Shown in pieces: positions 21,455 through 32,887 of a DNA stretch of 64,000 nucleotides (position 1 is its first letter; every line of letters begins with the position of its first letter). Source of the stretch: Lactuca virosa (lineage: Eukaryota > Streptophyta > Magnoliopsida > Asterales > Asteraceae). Under the pieces are notes generated by a model. That model searched no databases and had not been told where the DNA came from. It saw only the letters and a list, made by a program, of their open reading frames with translations. The position numbers and the translations under genes are program-made. Location of the stretch: positions 401,421,493 through 401,485,492 of the forward strand of contig CAKMRJ010001112.1 of NCBI GenBank assembly GCA_928212115.1, given 5' to 3'.

Positions 21455-22340
21455 CATTGTCGTCTTGGACATGTAAGCAAGAAACGCATAGGCCAACTCC
21501 AAAAGGATGGAGTCTTGGAGTCATTTGACCTAAAGTCAGATGATAGTTGTGAATCATGCTTACTTGAAAAAATGACAAAGTCACCATTCACAGGTTCCTG
21601 TGCTAGGGGTGAAGGTTTGTTGGATCTAGTGCACATGGATGTCTGTGGACCCTTCAAAACTGCCACAAGGGATGCTAATCGTTATTATGTGACTTTTACA
21701 GATGATTATAGTAGATATGGATATGTCTACTTAATTAAGCATAACTCAGAGACTTTCGAAAGGTTTAAAGAGTTTAATCAGGAAGTAGAGAATCAATTGG
21801 GCAGGAACATTAAGATGCTTCGATCCGATCGAGGTGGTGAGTATCTTAGTACAGAGTTCCTCGACTATCTTAGGGAATGTGGGATTGTCTCACAATTGAC
21901 ACCTCCCAGGACACCACAGTTGAATGGTGTAGCTGATAGGCGTAATTGAACCTTGTTGGATATGGTTTGTTCCATGATGAGTCGAGCTTCGTTACCAATC
22001 TCATTCTGGGGGTATGCCTTAGAGACTGCCGCCCATATCCTTAATCTGGTCCCTACAAAGAAGGTTGCCAAAACACCTCACGAGATGTGGACTGGAAAAG
22101 TTCCTAGTCTAGCCCACATCAAGATTTGGGGTTGCGAAGCTTTCGTGAGACGCGAGACTCACGATAAGCTCGAACCTCGAAGTGAGAGGTGTATTTTCAT
22201 CGGATACCCACAGAAATCCTTTGGTTACCTCTTATACAGACCTAGTGAGAATGTGGTCTTTGTAGCAAGGAGGGGTGTCTTGAGAGAGAGAGAAAGAGAG
22301 TTAATAAGCCAAGGAAACAGTGGGAGGCAAATTGACCTTG
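21455..22340 (+). pseudogene. Copia-2 integrase
   Basis: Integrase inserts the element DNA. In frame: HCRLGHVSKK with CESCLLEK (HHCC zinc domain), then the catalytic core with DVCGPF, FTDDYSRYGYVY, SDRGGEYLS and the QLNGVADRRN region. TGA at 21947-21949 interrupts immediately after ADRRN, and the frame resumes with TLLDMV. The C-terminal GKVPSLAHIKIWGC and FIGYP blocks follow. The D, D and E positions of the core look kept. The same frame runs on into RT. Confidence 0.88.
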
Positions 22341-23377
22341 AAGAAATTCAAGAGTCAAGTGGTGAAGGAACCTCAAACCCTAGCAGTCAGCTTGAGGAGG
22401 AAACTCCTGTTGATCCAATTGACAAGCCTGTACCTCTGAGGCGTTCCACAAGAGTTAGGAATGCACCTGAGCATTACTATGGATTCCATATTACTGCGGA
22501 AGGTGAGACACTTATCAGTGATGAGACACTGGTAAGTCTGGATGAACCTAACAGCTATGCGGAAGCCATGGCAGGCCCCGAGTCTGCTAAATGGAAAGAG
22601 GCAATGGACAGCGAGATACAGTCCATGTATGACAATCAAGTTTGGAACTTGGTTGAGAATGTACCAGGTCGTAAGACTGTTGGGTGCAAATGGATCTTCA
22701 AGAAGAAGACCGACATGGATGGTAATGTACACACTTATAAGGCGCGACTGGTTGCAAAGGGCTTTTCTCAAACTCCAGGAGTTGATTATGATAAGACCTT
22801 TTCACCAGTAGCCAAGATTAAGTCTATTAGGGTATTGTTAGCCGTAGCTACATTTCATGACTATGAAATATGGCAAATGGATGTCAAAACTGGTTTCCTT
22901 AATGGTAAGTTGGCTGAGGATGTTTACATGAGTCAGCCTGAGGGTTTTGTCAGTACAGAAAACCCTAATAGAGTGTGTAAGCTTGAGAAATCCATCTATG
23001 GATTGAAACAAGCACCTCGCAGATGGAATCTTTGCTTCGATGAGAAAGTCAAAGAGTTTGGATTTTTGAGGAGTGAAGATGAATCTTGTGTATATGTCAA
23101 GGCTAGTGGGAGTATAGTCAGATTTTTGGTACTGTATGTGGATGACATACTACTCATAGGAAATGACATCCTAACCTTGCAGGAAGTGAAGTCCTGGATT
23201 GGGAAGTGTTTCGCTATGAAAGACCTAGGAGAAGCTACCTATATTCTAGGGATAAGGATTCTGAGAGACTGGAGTAAAAGACTAATTGGACTTAGTCAGA
23301 GTACCTACTTGGATAAAGTTCTGAAGAGGTTCAGCATGCAAGATTCCAAGAAAAGGAGAGTTACCCATCCAGAGTAA
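21953..23377 (+). CDS. Copia-2 integrase C terminus and reverse transcriptase (open frame)
   Basis: Longest uninterrupted frame of Copia-2 (474 residues), within the pol polyprotein rather than a separate gene. Residues 1-120 finish integrase; an acidic, Ser-rich linker follows (about 120-200); RT then begins with NQVWNLV, GCKWIFKKK and KARLVAKGF, followed by WQMDVKTGFLNG, YGLKQAPR and the catalytic YVDDILL near residue 400. The first palm motif has Gly in DVKTGFL where Ala is usual. Near 23346 an A-rich run shifts the frame, so the last residues before the stop are out of frame. The enzyme copies element RNA into DNA. RT identity is certain; activity is unlikely. Confidence 0.88.
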   Translation: MLDMVCSMMSRASLPISFWGYALETAAHILNLVPTKKVAKTPHEMWTGKVPSLAHIKIWGCEAFVRRETHDKLEPRSERCIFIGYPQKSFGYLLYRPSENVVFVARRGVLRERERELISQGNSGRQIDLEEIQESSGEGTSNPSSQLEEETPVDPIDKPVPLRRSTRVRNAPEHYYGFHITAEGETLISDETLVSLDEPNSYAEAMAGPESAKWKEAMDSEIQSMYDNQVWNLVENVPGRKTVGCKWIFKKKTDMDGNVHTYKARLVAKGFSQTPGVDYDKTFSPVAKIKSIRVLLAVATFHDYEIWQMDVKTGFLNGKLAEDVYMSQPEGFVSTENPNRVCKLEKSIYGLKQAPRRWNLCFDEKVKEFGFLRSEDESCVYVKASGSIVRFLVLYVDDILLIGNDILTLQEVKSWIGKCFAMKDLGEATYILGIRILRDWSKRLIGLSQSTYLDKVLKRFSMQDSKKRRVTHPE

Positions 23378-24116
23378 CGCTAGATTGAGTAAGACTCAGA
23401 GCCCGAGTACCGAGGTTGAGATAGCAGAAATGAGTCGAGAACCTTATGATTAAGCTGTAGGCTCGATCATGTATGCTATGACATGTACTCGTCCTGATGT
23501 AGCCTTTTCTTTGAGCATGGTTAGCAGGTATCAGGGGAACCCTGGTAAGGCTCACTGGATTGCGGTAAAGAACATCCTCAAGTACCTGCGGAGGACTAAG
23601 GACTGGGTCCTTACCCTTGGTGGGAGTGATGACTTAAGAGTTGTAGGGTATAGTGATGCTAGCTTCCAGACTGATAGGGATAATTTCCGCTCTCAGTCAC
23701 GCTGGGTCTTTACCTTAAACGGAGGAGCAATTTTTTGGAAAAGTTCCAAGCAGGAGACAGTGGCTGATTCAACTTGCGAATCAGAGTATATAGCGGCAAG
23801 CGAGGCAATATGGCTGAAGAACTTCATTGGAGACCTTGGAGTTGTACCAACTATAAAGGAGCCTATAGAGATTTTCTGTTATAGTGAAAGTGTAGTTGCC
23901 TTAGCAAAGGAACCAAGGGATCACGGGAGATCCAGACACATTGACAGAAAATACCATTTCATCATACATCAAATAAAAGAAGGACTCCTCGCGGCAAAGA
24001 GGGTATCATCGGATGAGAACCCGACAGATCCCCTCACGAAGGGACTGGGTAGGGTTAAGCATCTCCAGCATGCAAGGAGCATAGGGCTGAAGGATGATAT
24101 TAGTTTTAGTAGTTAG
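23378..24116 (+). pseudogene. Copia-2 RNase H and polyprotein end
   Basis: After the frameshift near 23346 the frame continues through LSKTQSPSTEVEI to TAA at 23451-23453, then MYAMTCTRPDVAFSLSMVSRYQ and the RNase H domain: GYSDASFQTD (first Asp), WKSSKQETVADST, CESEYIAASEA (Glu), then HIDRKYHFI and the terminal DPLTKGL. RNase H removes RNA from the RNA:DNA hybrid. It ends at TAG after FSS, about 840 bases before the PPT. The domain is full length and well kept apart from the upstream breaks. Confidence 0.88.
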
Positions 24117-24947
24117 ATAGCTTTGAAATTTGTAAAGTGTAATTGACATTGGATGATGAATAAAAGTTGTGTTTATTTATGAGTAAAATGTTGCTATCTT
24201 TTGTCAATCGTTTACTATTATTTCTTTTGCATGTTTTGACTTCCAGAATATTTATGTTGTGTTTTACATAATATTCAAATTATCCACAGTCGGTCATATG
24301 TTGGAAGTAGATATGAATTAAGACTGTCATGAGTTGGTTGTAGAGGTCTAAGATGTTGGACATGGCCTCAACACTCATGAGTGATCATAAGTTCTGAGTA
24401 TTGGATTCAACCCACACTCACTGGTATCACTTCATGGAATTTATCTCGAGTGATCACGAGACGGTAATATCATATAAGTCTTCAAACCTAGAGATATGAA
24501 TTGTTGTCTATGATTTGGTTACACATTGATCGTACGAAAACGCATTGGTAACTCGATGTTATAAAACGTGCGTTTGTGTGTGATTTAACAAGTAGTAGAA
24601 CAAGCATATGAGTCGAAGTTTATCTGTTCCTTCTTGGATTAGAAGCGATATCTGGGCCCCTCGATGATTTTGTTTTGACCTATGTACCGAGCCCGGCCAG
24701 AACTAAATTGATGTGTTCAACTAAGTTCTATGTCAAACAAATTGGTAATCGGGAAACAAACTGCTGGACAAAAGTAAGACATTGTTCCATGTATTTGTCC
24801 GGCTGATATCTAGAACGGAGGATTATATGATCACTTATCTTAAAATGGCGTATCATCATCTTCTTAGTTCCGAGAGACCTTGAAAAGAGCTACGATTGCT
24901 GATCGGTTCCTGAAGTCATACTTGCAGTTATAGTTATTAGACTTATC
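24117..24947 (+). other. Copia-2 3' untranslated region
   Basis: Non-coding between the polyprotein end and the PPT. Clear similarity to 6960-7560 and 11193-11283 in Copia-1, so this long 3' region is an inherited part of the family. No ORF of interest. Confidence 0.7.
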
Positions 24948-24959
24948 CAAGTGGGAGAC
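24948..24959 (+). other. Copia-2 polypurine tract
   Basis: CAAGTGGGAGAC immediately before the 3' LTR. Confidence 0.85.
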
Positions 24960-25734
24960 TGCTGGATAAGGTGTCTAAGTCCATAACTATTTCTGGTATG
25001 TACTTGACCCGACCTGGCATGGTTCATTTGGGTTGCATGGCATCATGCAATTGGATAGACTAAAATGAGAGAAATAACACTTATGGTTTATTAATATATT
25101 ATAAGTTCTAATATATTAATAATATTATTTAATTAGTATTGATCAAGAATTAATCCAGAATTAATTAAGTGATCAAAAAGGACACTAATTAAATATATGG
25201 GTTGATTGTGTAAATCATCCATACTTGTATAGTGGGCTAGATGCTCCATGGATTATCTAGTTGGGTTAAGGTCCATAGGATACTCCATGGATGCTCCCTG
25301 GGAGTTACAAACCCATGGGTCATGGAAATGAAGAGCCATGTTACATTAGGGTTTACATGGTGTAACCCTAATGCAACATACTATATAAGCATACCCATAA
25401 CAACCAAAATCGGCTACACTAGTGAGACAAGAGGGCAAGGCCGATTTCAAGTGTTAGCAAATTCTCTCAAAGTTTATTCCAAGAGCATTTGGTGTTGTGT
25501 GAAACATTTAAGGCATCACACTTGGGGTGCTAGGCTCTCAAGGTTTTCAAGGAATCAAATCAACAACAAGGTATGTAATTCTAGCCATCTTTTATGTTTA
25601 AAGTTCCCCATGTATGCTAGATAGGATTATGAACCTTGAAAAAGCATTTTGCATGTATTTTAGACAAACATATATCCAAGGTTTTCTAGGGTTGCATGTA
25701 CGCTTAGGAGTGTTAGAATGCTCAAAACCCATCA
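24960..25734 (+). repeat. Copia-2 3' LTR
   Basis: 775 bp, same length as the 5' LTR, about 16 substitutions by eye; ends CATCA, followed by GAATG. Confidence 0.93.
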
Positions 25735-25762
25735 GAATGTTCCTCCAATTCACTCAAACCAA

Positions 25763-25775
25763 GGCTCTGATACCA
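25763..25775 (-). other. E1 primer-binding site
   Basis: GGCTCTGATACCA on the plus strand is TGGTATCAGAGCC on the element strand, next to the E1 5' LTR. Confidence 0.88.
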
Positions 25776-25778
25776 ACT

Positions 25779-28082
25779 TGTAACATCTATAAAATTTGAG
25801 CCAATTTAAAACTTTTTTAAATCATTTAAAACCATTCAGTTATTACAATTTGTTTTCAAAATAGTTTAAACATTAGAGTTCCAAGAAATCATAATCATCA
25901 ATCGAGGAAGTGTACCGTCACGCCTTCGCCTTCCTGCGGTCATCCGTTGAACTTGAAACAATAAACTAAAACTGTAATCTCGAAGACTTAGTGAGTTACC
26001 CCCAAAATACCCATACACACAACAATACACATACAATAACAAACAACATACTATGGGTCCAATCATCCATCGGGATGGAATACCCCAGGCCCTCAACCAT
26101 CGGGTTGGAATGCCCACATACTACGAGTCCAATCATCCTCGGGATGGAATACTCTCGGCCCACAACCATCGGGTTGGAATGCCCACACATAATACATATA
26201 TAACATATACTATGTGTCCAATCACCCATCGGGGTGGAATACCCCAGGCCCTCAACCATCGGGTTGGAATGCCAACATACTATACATATATAACAAATAC
26301 TATGGGTCCAATCATCCATCCGGATGGAATACCCCAGGCCCTCAACCATCGGGTTGGAATACCAACATAACCAATCAAACATGTGCACCTATATCGGATA
26401 ATCATATAACAGTCTATAAAGACAACATACTAGGGTCCTATCATCCTCGGGATGGAATACCCTCAACTACCAATCAATCATGTGCACATATAACAGGTAA
26501 TTTCCTACCAGCATACAGACAGTCAGACCAAACTATAGGTCACTAAGCATAACCACATCCGATCTACCAGGATACCGATCTAACAGATCATACTAGCATA
26601 TAACCATTTGATCTACCAGGATACTGATCTAACAGATCATACTAGCATATAACCATCCTATCTACCAGGATACCGATCTAACAGATCATACTAGGATATA
26701 ACCTTCCTATCTACTAGGATACCGAGCTAACATATCATACTAGCATATAACCATCCTATCTGCCAGGATACCGATCTAACAGATCATACTAGCATATAAC
26801 CATCCTATCTACCAGGATACCGAGCTAACATATCACAACAGTAACAATCCCAAATAACAAATCAAAGGGCCGGCCTTGGTGCCTTAGACCCTTGAGTACA
26901 ATGAGGATAACTCACCTTGCAATGCCGATCTGAACTGAAGAATCGAACTCCCGAATCGCTATCTCACCGGAAATCCCGAACTATCACACAATAAATACCA
27001 AGTCATTACACAACATAACAATCTTGCCTAAGGATCCACACAATCCATCATGTCCATTCTCTTTATTGGGACAAGGCCCAATGCCAAGTCCTTAACCTTG
27101 AAAGTCCTTATGCAAAGCCCATTATTGGCCCAATTTACCAAATTGGGCCCAACTCCGTAATTGGGCCTCATTCCAAGATCCATTATCGAAACTTGGCCCA
27201 AAACATAATATTCATAATGTCCAGCAAAGGCCCAAATCCAACTAGTCCACAAACAGCCCAAAACCCGACGCCCAAATGCCAAAGGCCCAACAGAGGACGT
27301 ATGCGGGGCGTACCCGTCCTGGTGTTGATCACCATCGGGGTGGTTGACCCAGTACGCTTGGCGTACTGGATTTACGGTGGGCGTACGCGAGGTTTCACTA
27401 AAACCCTAATAAGTGCTTAATGGCTTAAGAACTTAAGCCCAAACTCCAGATCCATCGACCAAATGTGCCATAGGACTATAAAGTCTCGAACTTTATCACC
27501 GTGGTCGTTCAGAAAGTTCTTAACACATGGTCTTAAACCATTAAGACCTTCCTACTTCATGCATGAGACAAATCTAGCTATTGGGACACCATTTTTATCA
27601 CTTAGGACCTCCTCTAAGGTTTGAAAGGACAGCTCATTTCGTCCAAATCGTAACATGCACCATTTTGGGACTTTTGGGACAAGAATGCTTCCATAAAGCT
27701 AACATGACTAGATCTATCTCATACAAGTATAAAGTTCCAAGCTTTTTACCTTCTGGAGCTTCTAGGACACAAACCAACTTCAGATCTACAAGCTTGATCT
27801 TCTTCTCCAACTCCTTGATGCAACACCTTCTTCTTAAAACACTCAATAAACACTCAAAAAGCTCAAACACACAAGGAAATGGCTAGGGTTTGGGGAAAAC
27901 GACTCTAAGCAATGGAGGCTGGGGTAAGGGAGGGTCTTGTGCTCATAATGTTGCTTATATAGTCCCCAAACCCTAAATATTAGGGTTTCCTTCTGCCATG
28001 AGTACGCCCAGCGTACACAAGTGTACGCCCAGCGTATTAGGGCACGCCTAGTACGCTCAGCGTACCATTATGTACGCGCAGC
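25779..28082 (-). repeat. E1 5' LTR, outer end truncated
   Basis: Matches 13224-15227. Contains the ATCGGG hairpin array (26056-26372), the 51-bp tandem repeat (26555-26840), a 0.3-kb segment absent from the other LTR (27330-27660) and GTACGC palindromes to 28082, where similarity stops abruptly. Confidence 0.83.
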
Positions 28083-29070
28083 TTGAGACGTTCGATTTCA
28101 AGTATGAATAGACGAATTTTTGATACTCGACTATATAATAACACTAAAGAGGTGTGATCAAGATCGTTTTTTACTTGTAGGATATTAGAATCGTAAGATT
28201 GTAAGATCAAAATCGAGATTTTACCAACCTTTGATAATTTATGCTTAGTCTATCATTTACTGCATATCCAATCAAATATTATAATCTCTAATATGTATAT
28301 AATTTGTGATATCTTTTTTTTCGTACAGGGTCATTATCACGTACTTAACATGGAAAAAGATGTAAACTAAAAAAAAAAATAATAATAATAAATAATCAAA
28401 ATAAAAAGAAAAATGACTAGTGCTTCGCATTAAATAATAATTAACTAATTAAATTGGCAGTGATTCTTACCTAAACAATTAGCACAAAGTCGTGCCACTA
28501 AATTAAATTTAAAATGAAACTATTAAGATAACTTATAAAATGAATTCATAAAAATTCAAAGTTGGAAACCTACTCCAAAAATGACCATTAATTGTTGAAA
28601 TTATTTAATGGCAATGCGGCACACTTTTACCTACTGCACACTTCTTTATGCAACCATTGAAAAGTTCGGACTTTTATGGACTTATCGTCTCTTGGTGCCG
28701 CACATAGAGATGAAAATTAGCCGTTTTGGATCGGTCTTGAGTCGCTCTCGAAACTATCTAGTTTTGTTGCACCGATTTCGAAATGGTTCATTTTTTTGGA
28801 CTCGGACAGTCTTAAATCAATTTTTTTTGGTCCGATGGTCTTTTTAAGACTGGTCTCGCGGTCTTTGTTTGCGCATTTTTCGGTTTGAGTTTGAGGTTTT
28901 TTCGGTTCGATTTTCATACTTTTCGTTTCGGTTTTGAGTTTTTCCATTAACGAATGTTTGATGTTTACCGATATGATACATTTAGATTTACTACAAATGA
29001 TATACTCAAATTTAATACAGAAAAAAAGAAAAAGAAAGTTGAGTAATGTGTAATTAACACAAAAATAATA
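28083..29070. other. Intergenic DNA, GGTCTTGA/CGGTC-rich
   Basis: No gene. From 28720 to 28950 many CGGTCT, GGTTC and GGTTTTGAG strings occur, and similar strings reappear at 30140-30320 beyond the foldback transposon, so the transposon may have landed in one older repeat. The open frames here are low-complexity. Confidence 0.4.
29062..29070. repeat. 9-bp target-site duplication of foldback element (left copy)
   Basis: AAAATAATA here and at 30126-30134. A 9-bp duplication is typical of Mutator-like transposons. Confidence 0.75.
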
Positions 29071-30125
29071 GGGATAATCACAAAAAATACCCTATATATC
29101 AAGTTTTTTCGGGATTAAACCTTAATTTTTTTGTTTGAAAGACCCTTATTTTTCATTTTTCATTTTTTTCGATTTAGCCCCCACATTTTTCAATTTTTTC
29201 GGATTAAACTCAATTTTATTTATTTTTTTTCTAAAAAATCCTTACATCTTTGTTATCTTGAATGTTTTCTTGCATTCAATTCCATAATTCAATGACAGAA
29301 ACTCCCAACTTCATGATGGTTTGGAGTAAATAATAAAAGATTGTGTTGTAACTCTATTGCTTGACGATTGCATAAATTTCTCTTCCATGCGACATCATTG
29401 GTGTGGTGAAGAACGTTGTAGGCACATGTAATCATCTAGAAATGTTCAACCCAAGACATGTAACAATCATCAGTATGATCAAAAGTTATTCTCATTAGGA
29501 GCCATAAGGTTCGATGATGGAATAAGAACAACCCCTCATCTCTTCCTCTTATTGCCAATGAATGTTATCCCTCTTTTGTTCTTGTATTTTTCATCTTTCA
29601 TCATAGAAACCCACGACACCCTAATGAGAATAAAAAAAGCCAAGAAGAACAACTTTTACCCTTCTTTCGCCACAATCAACATAAAAAATAATAATGTAGA
29701 TAGCCCTTAATTAAACTGATGATCGTTGCAGATCTTGGGTTGAACTTTCCAATATATTACATGAACTTACAGTTTTCTTGACCAATCGTCAGCCAATAGA
29801 CGACCACCTCTCTAGATTTACTCCAAACTATCATCAAGCTAGAAGTATCTGTTATCGAATTATGAAATCGGAATGCAACAAATATTACAAGATAACAAAG
29901 ATGCAAATTTTTTTTTAATAAAAAATAAAGTTGAGGTTTAATTCGAAAAAATGAAAAAACATAAGGGATAAATCGACAAAAAAAATGAAAATGTAAGTGA
30001 TTAATCGGAAAAATAAAAATTGTAAGGGCTAAATGAGGAAATATATAAAGGTTTTTTTAGAAAAAAAAATTTGAAGTTTAATCCAAAAAAAACTCAATAT
30101 ATAATATATTTTTTGTGATTAACCC
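29071..30125. mobile_element. Foldback Mutator-like DNA transposon (non-autonomous)
   Basis: The ends GGGATAATCACAAAAAATA (29071 on) and, on the minus strand from 30125, GGGTTAATCACAAAAAATA are terminal inverted repeats. Complementarity continues almost to the centre: CATCTTTGTTATCTTG, TTTGGAGTAAAT and TTCAACCCAAGA occur in both arms in the same order, so the arms are about 450-480 bp each around a centre near 29590. A perfect 9-bp direct repeat flanks it. No transposase frame exists, so it would need a MULE transposase in trans. Long arms plus 9-bp duplication fit a TIR-MULE foldback. Confidence 0.8.
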
Positions 30126-30134
30126 AAAATAATA

Positions 30135-30834
30135 TGTATATAAACTTTGGCTTCCGGTCTTTTATTAAAATCGGTCTCTGACCGGTTTTGGGTCGTTGTT
30201 GGACCATTCTCATAATGGTTCGGTCTTTTTTTGAATGACCCTTTCTTTTTTTTAGACTTTTCTCATGATGGTTTTTTCGGTCCGATCTGTCTTAAGACCA
30301 ATTTTTTTTGTCAGACCCGTACACACCAAAACGCACACAGACACATATATAGAACTTACTCTTTGGTTCGAAAAAAAGGTTAAGTCAAAGAACTGATTTT
30401 GATTGTTGTATAATCACAAAAGGGCTAAAAAATTAGATAATATTTGTAAATCAGTGTGTGTTTATAATGTTGGTTAAGTGATTTAAGCCTCTAAATTGTG
30501 TATTGGAGTAAAATGGGAAAAAGTAATATTGTGGACTTTTTGTATGTATCAATGAATTAAGTTCATAATGCTTTAAGTCAAAAGTAATTAAATATAATTG
30601 TGAGGCTTGTTAATACATTCGCATGCATATAAAGATCACTGTAAATGCGTTTAGAAAGAAGAAGTTAGCGAAGGACATTAAAAGTAATTATTGTGAAGTA
30701 AATTATATTAAAATTACTACGATGAATAAAATGTCAAGATTAATATATACATTATATATTGATATATTGATAATAATAAGCGATGTTTGTTGATCAATAT
30801 GAATTGATTGCATGATTAAACATATTGTATGAAG
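30135..30834. other. Intergenic DNA, no gene seen
   Basis: AT-rich; the first 190 bases carry the CGGTC-type strings also seen at 28720-28950. Confidence 0.4.
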
Positions 30835-31992
30835 CAGTTTTGTAAAAATCGGTCTAGGCGGCCGATTAATCGGCATTCAAATGCTAGACAATCTTCAACC
30901 ACATACGAATAGGTGTTAGAGGGTTAGCTAATCAGCCATGGTCAATATCGGTCAAAATCGGTCCAAATCAGACTAAATCCAACCAACTCGGACTCCAAAT
31001 CGGACCAAGTCAGTCCAACTAACTCTAAGGGACAGTCCAGCTTAAAGGAGCCAGCTTGCCCAAAACGTAGTTAGGTTTGGTTTTCCAACAAGATACAAGC
31101 TCCCTTTTATAGAATAAGTTTGCATTGATACAATGCTCCCACAAATGATGTGGGATGCTAAAACTTTTAATTGTTTCATATATCTTCTTTGCTTCTCCGT
31201 TCTTCCCCACTTTTCTTTCTTTGATCGATTGCTACTTTTAGTTCACACGCGTACGTCTTTTGCGTGTCACAACAGATCACCAACACCCAGCCAAAATACT
31301 CTGATCTTCATCTTACCCCTTTTGCGTCCCTTCTTAATCGATAAACAGTTGAGATATATTCCTTTAATCCTTCTTGATTCCATCAATTCCTATGTTTGTG
31401 TCTCGGTGGCAAGAACAGAATTTGAATTTCATCCCTTATCAATCTGAATTAAAGGGATCTTTTCCTCACCTCCTTCTCGATTCTAGCTCTTGTTATGCGT
31501 GTATGTATCGGTAGCAAGAACACAACGAAGTTCATTCCTCAAGAATTTGAATTGCAGGTGAACAAGTGATCCAATTAATGAACATAAGTGTTCAAGAACT
31601 CGATGAACATGGAATTTCATGTAGGTTTTCTCCTTTCTCATTTTTCTGATTTTACTATCCAGATGAAGGTTAGTATAGTAGACAAGATGGTTATGACATG
31701 ATTATGGTATCATGTTGACTACAGGCATGTGCATAATGGTGATATTGGTTTCTGGTGGATTTACTGTCAAAATAGATTCAAACGGAAGGTCATGGACTTT
31801 ATGGATAGTTTTACCCTTGGGAGTTGGAAAAAAAATCTTTTTATGCTTTTTATGGGCTGTGTTGTTCCTTTCACAGGTAACAAATGCACACATAGATTTT
31901 TTATCATATGCGGTTGGTTTTGGGATAGTGTCTTAGTTTGTTGGTGTTTGGTTATTCTGATGGACGGGTTTCCCCATGGGTATTATATGGTG

Positions 31993-32043
<51 letters not shown>

Positions 32044-32476
32044 GAGATGTAAGTATTGGTTGGAGCATTTACATTTCGGTAGATGCAGGGGTAGATGTAC
32101 GATATTTTCATTTTGTAGTAGGGATTTGGTAGATGGAGTTTGAAAAGTGGAGTTATATTTCATGTTTTGATTATGAGAAATGGAGGTTTTGTATGGTTGG
32201 TTTTTTTTTTGCAAACTTATTGGATGTTGATGATCGTGGTGTAGATGAAGCATTAACATTTTTATGTTTATTTTGGATGATAATTTGTTGTGCTTGTTAA
32301 ACTTGTTATTAAACTTTTATGATTATTACTTATATTATTTGGATTAAAGTTGGATTTATTAAATTTTGAATATATTTCTTAATAATTAATGGTCCCCAAT
32401 TAATCCCCGCCTAGCCGATTAATCTATTGACCCCTGTCCAACTTCGAGCTACCGTCAAGCGTTTTTTACAACCTTG
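30835..32476. mobile_element. Possible hAT-like element with imperfect ends
   Basis: The left end (CAGTTTTGTAAAAATCGG) and the minus-strand reading of the right end (CAAGGTTGTAAAAAACG) are similar, and both are followed within 60 bases by GATTAATCGGC. The flanks GTATGAAG and GTACGTTG match at only 5 of 8 positions, so a duplication is not proven. No transposase frame. Inside are a (TA)n tract at 31994-32040 and UTR-like, pyrimidine-rich DNA at 31130-31650. Confidence 0.3.
31994..32040. repeat. (TA)n microsatellite
   Basis: About 47 bp of TA repeats; it generates false Tyr-Ile ORFs on both strands. Confidence 0.95.
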
Positions 32477-32887
32477 GTACGTTGTATGTTTGTTTCCATA
32501 CATATGTGTTTGGGATTAACTCACTGTGCTGATGCTCACACATGTTTCTTTGCTTGTTTCTTCTGCCTTGCATTGGTACATGTAGCATGCTTTTATGGCA
32601 AGGTAAGGTTGGAGCTCTTTTGGGTAGTTACTTAGTGATGATACCAGTTTGAGACCTGTTGATGAGATTTCTTTCACACTTGTTTTTGGTATCGGTTTTG
32701 CAAACTTTAATTCTGATGGGTTGATTTTGGAAGAATTTAATTAAGTAACATTGGTGATGTTTTCTAACGAACAAATTAAGACTTTCGTTGCTATAATATG
32801 TTAAATGATGTTTTTAAATAAAAATTTGAAGTGAAAAATCGTGGCGTTACAGTTGTGGGCTTAGGGCAGAATCATTTTGTTGATTGT
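32477..32887. other. Intergenic DNA before Athila-like LTR
   Basis: No gene or repeat recognised. Confidence 0.4.

Larger units (their letters stand above)
17734..25734 (+). mobile_element. Copia-2: nearly full-length Copia retrotransposon
   Basis: An 8001-bp plus-strand element with two 775-bp LTRs (17734-18508, 24960-25734), PBS at 18510, PPT before the 3' LTR and the duplication GAATG. Gag, protease, integrase, RT and RNase H occur in the Copia order. About 16 LTR differences by eye (about 2%) indicate a fairly recent insertion. The polyprotein is broken by stops, two frameshifts and a changed protease active site, so it cannot move by itself. It sits in the internal region of E1. The leader is 1.56 kb and rich in hairpins. 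Confidence 0.95.
13224..28082 (-). mobile_element. E1: non-autonomous Gypsy-like LTR element split by Copia-2
   Basis: Minus-strand element. Its 3' LTR is 13224-15332 and its 5' LTR 25779-28082. On the minus strand the PPT GTGGGGGAGAAT precedes the 3' LTR, and the PBS TGGTATCAGAGCC lies at 25763-25775 next to the 5' LTR. Without Copia-2 the internal region is only about 2.4 kb; it has one gag-like segment (16790-17029) and no RT or integrase. The outer end of the 5' LTR is missing: homology stops at 28082, about 105 bp before the expected end, so no target duplication can be tested. A long-LTR, gag-only or LARD-like element fits best. Confidence 0.8.

Noticed and set aside
28608..28947. Frames of 76-79 residues on both strands
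   Set aside because: Low-complexity CGGTC/GGTTTTGAG sequence; no conserved motif.
31702..32259. Several frames with Tyr-Ile repeats
   Set aside because: Produced by the (TA)n microsatellite at 31994-32040.
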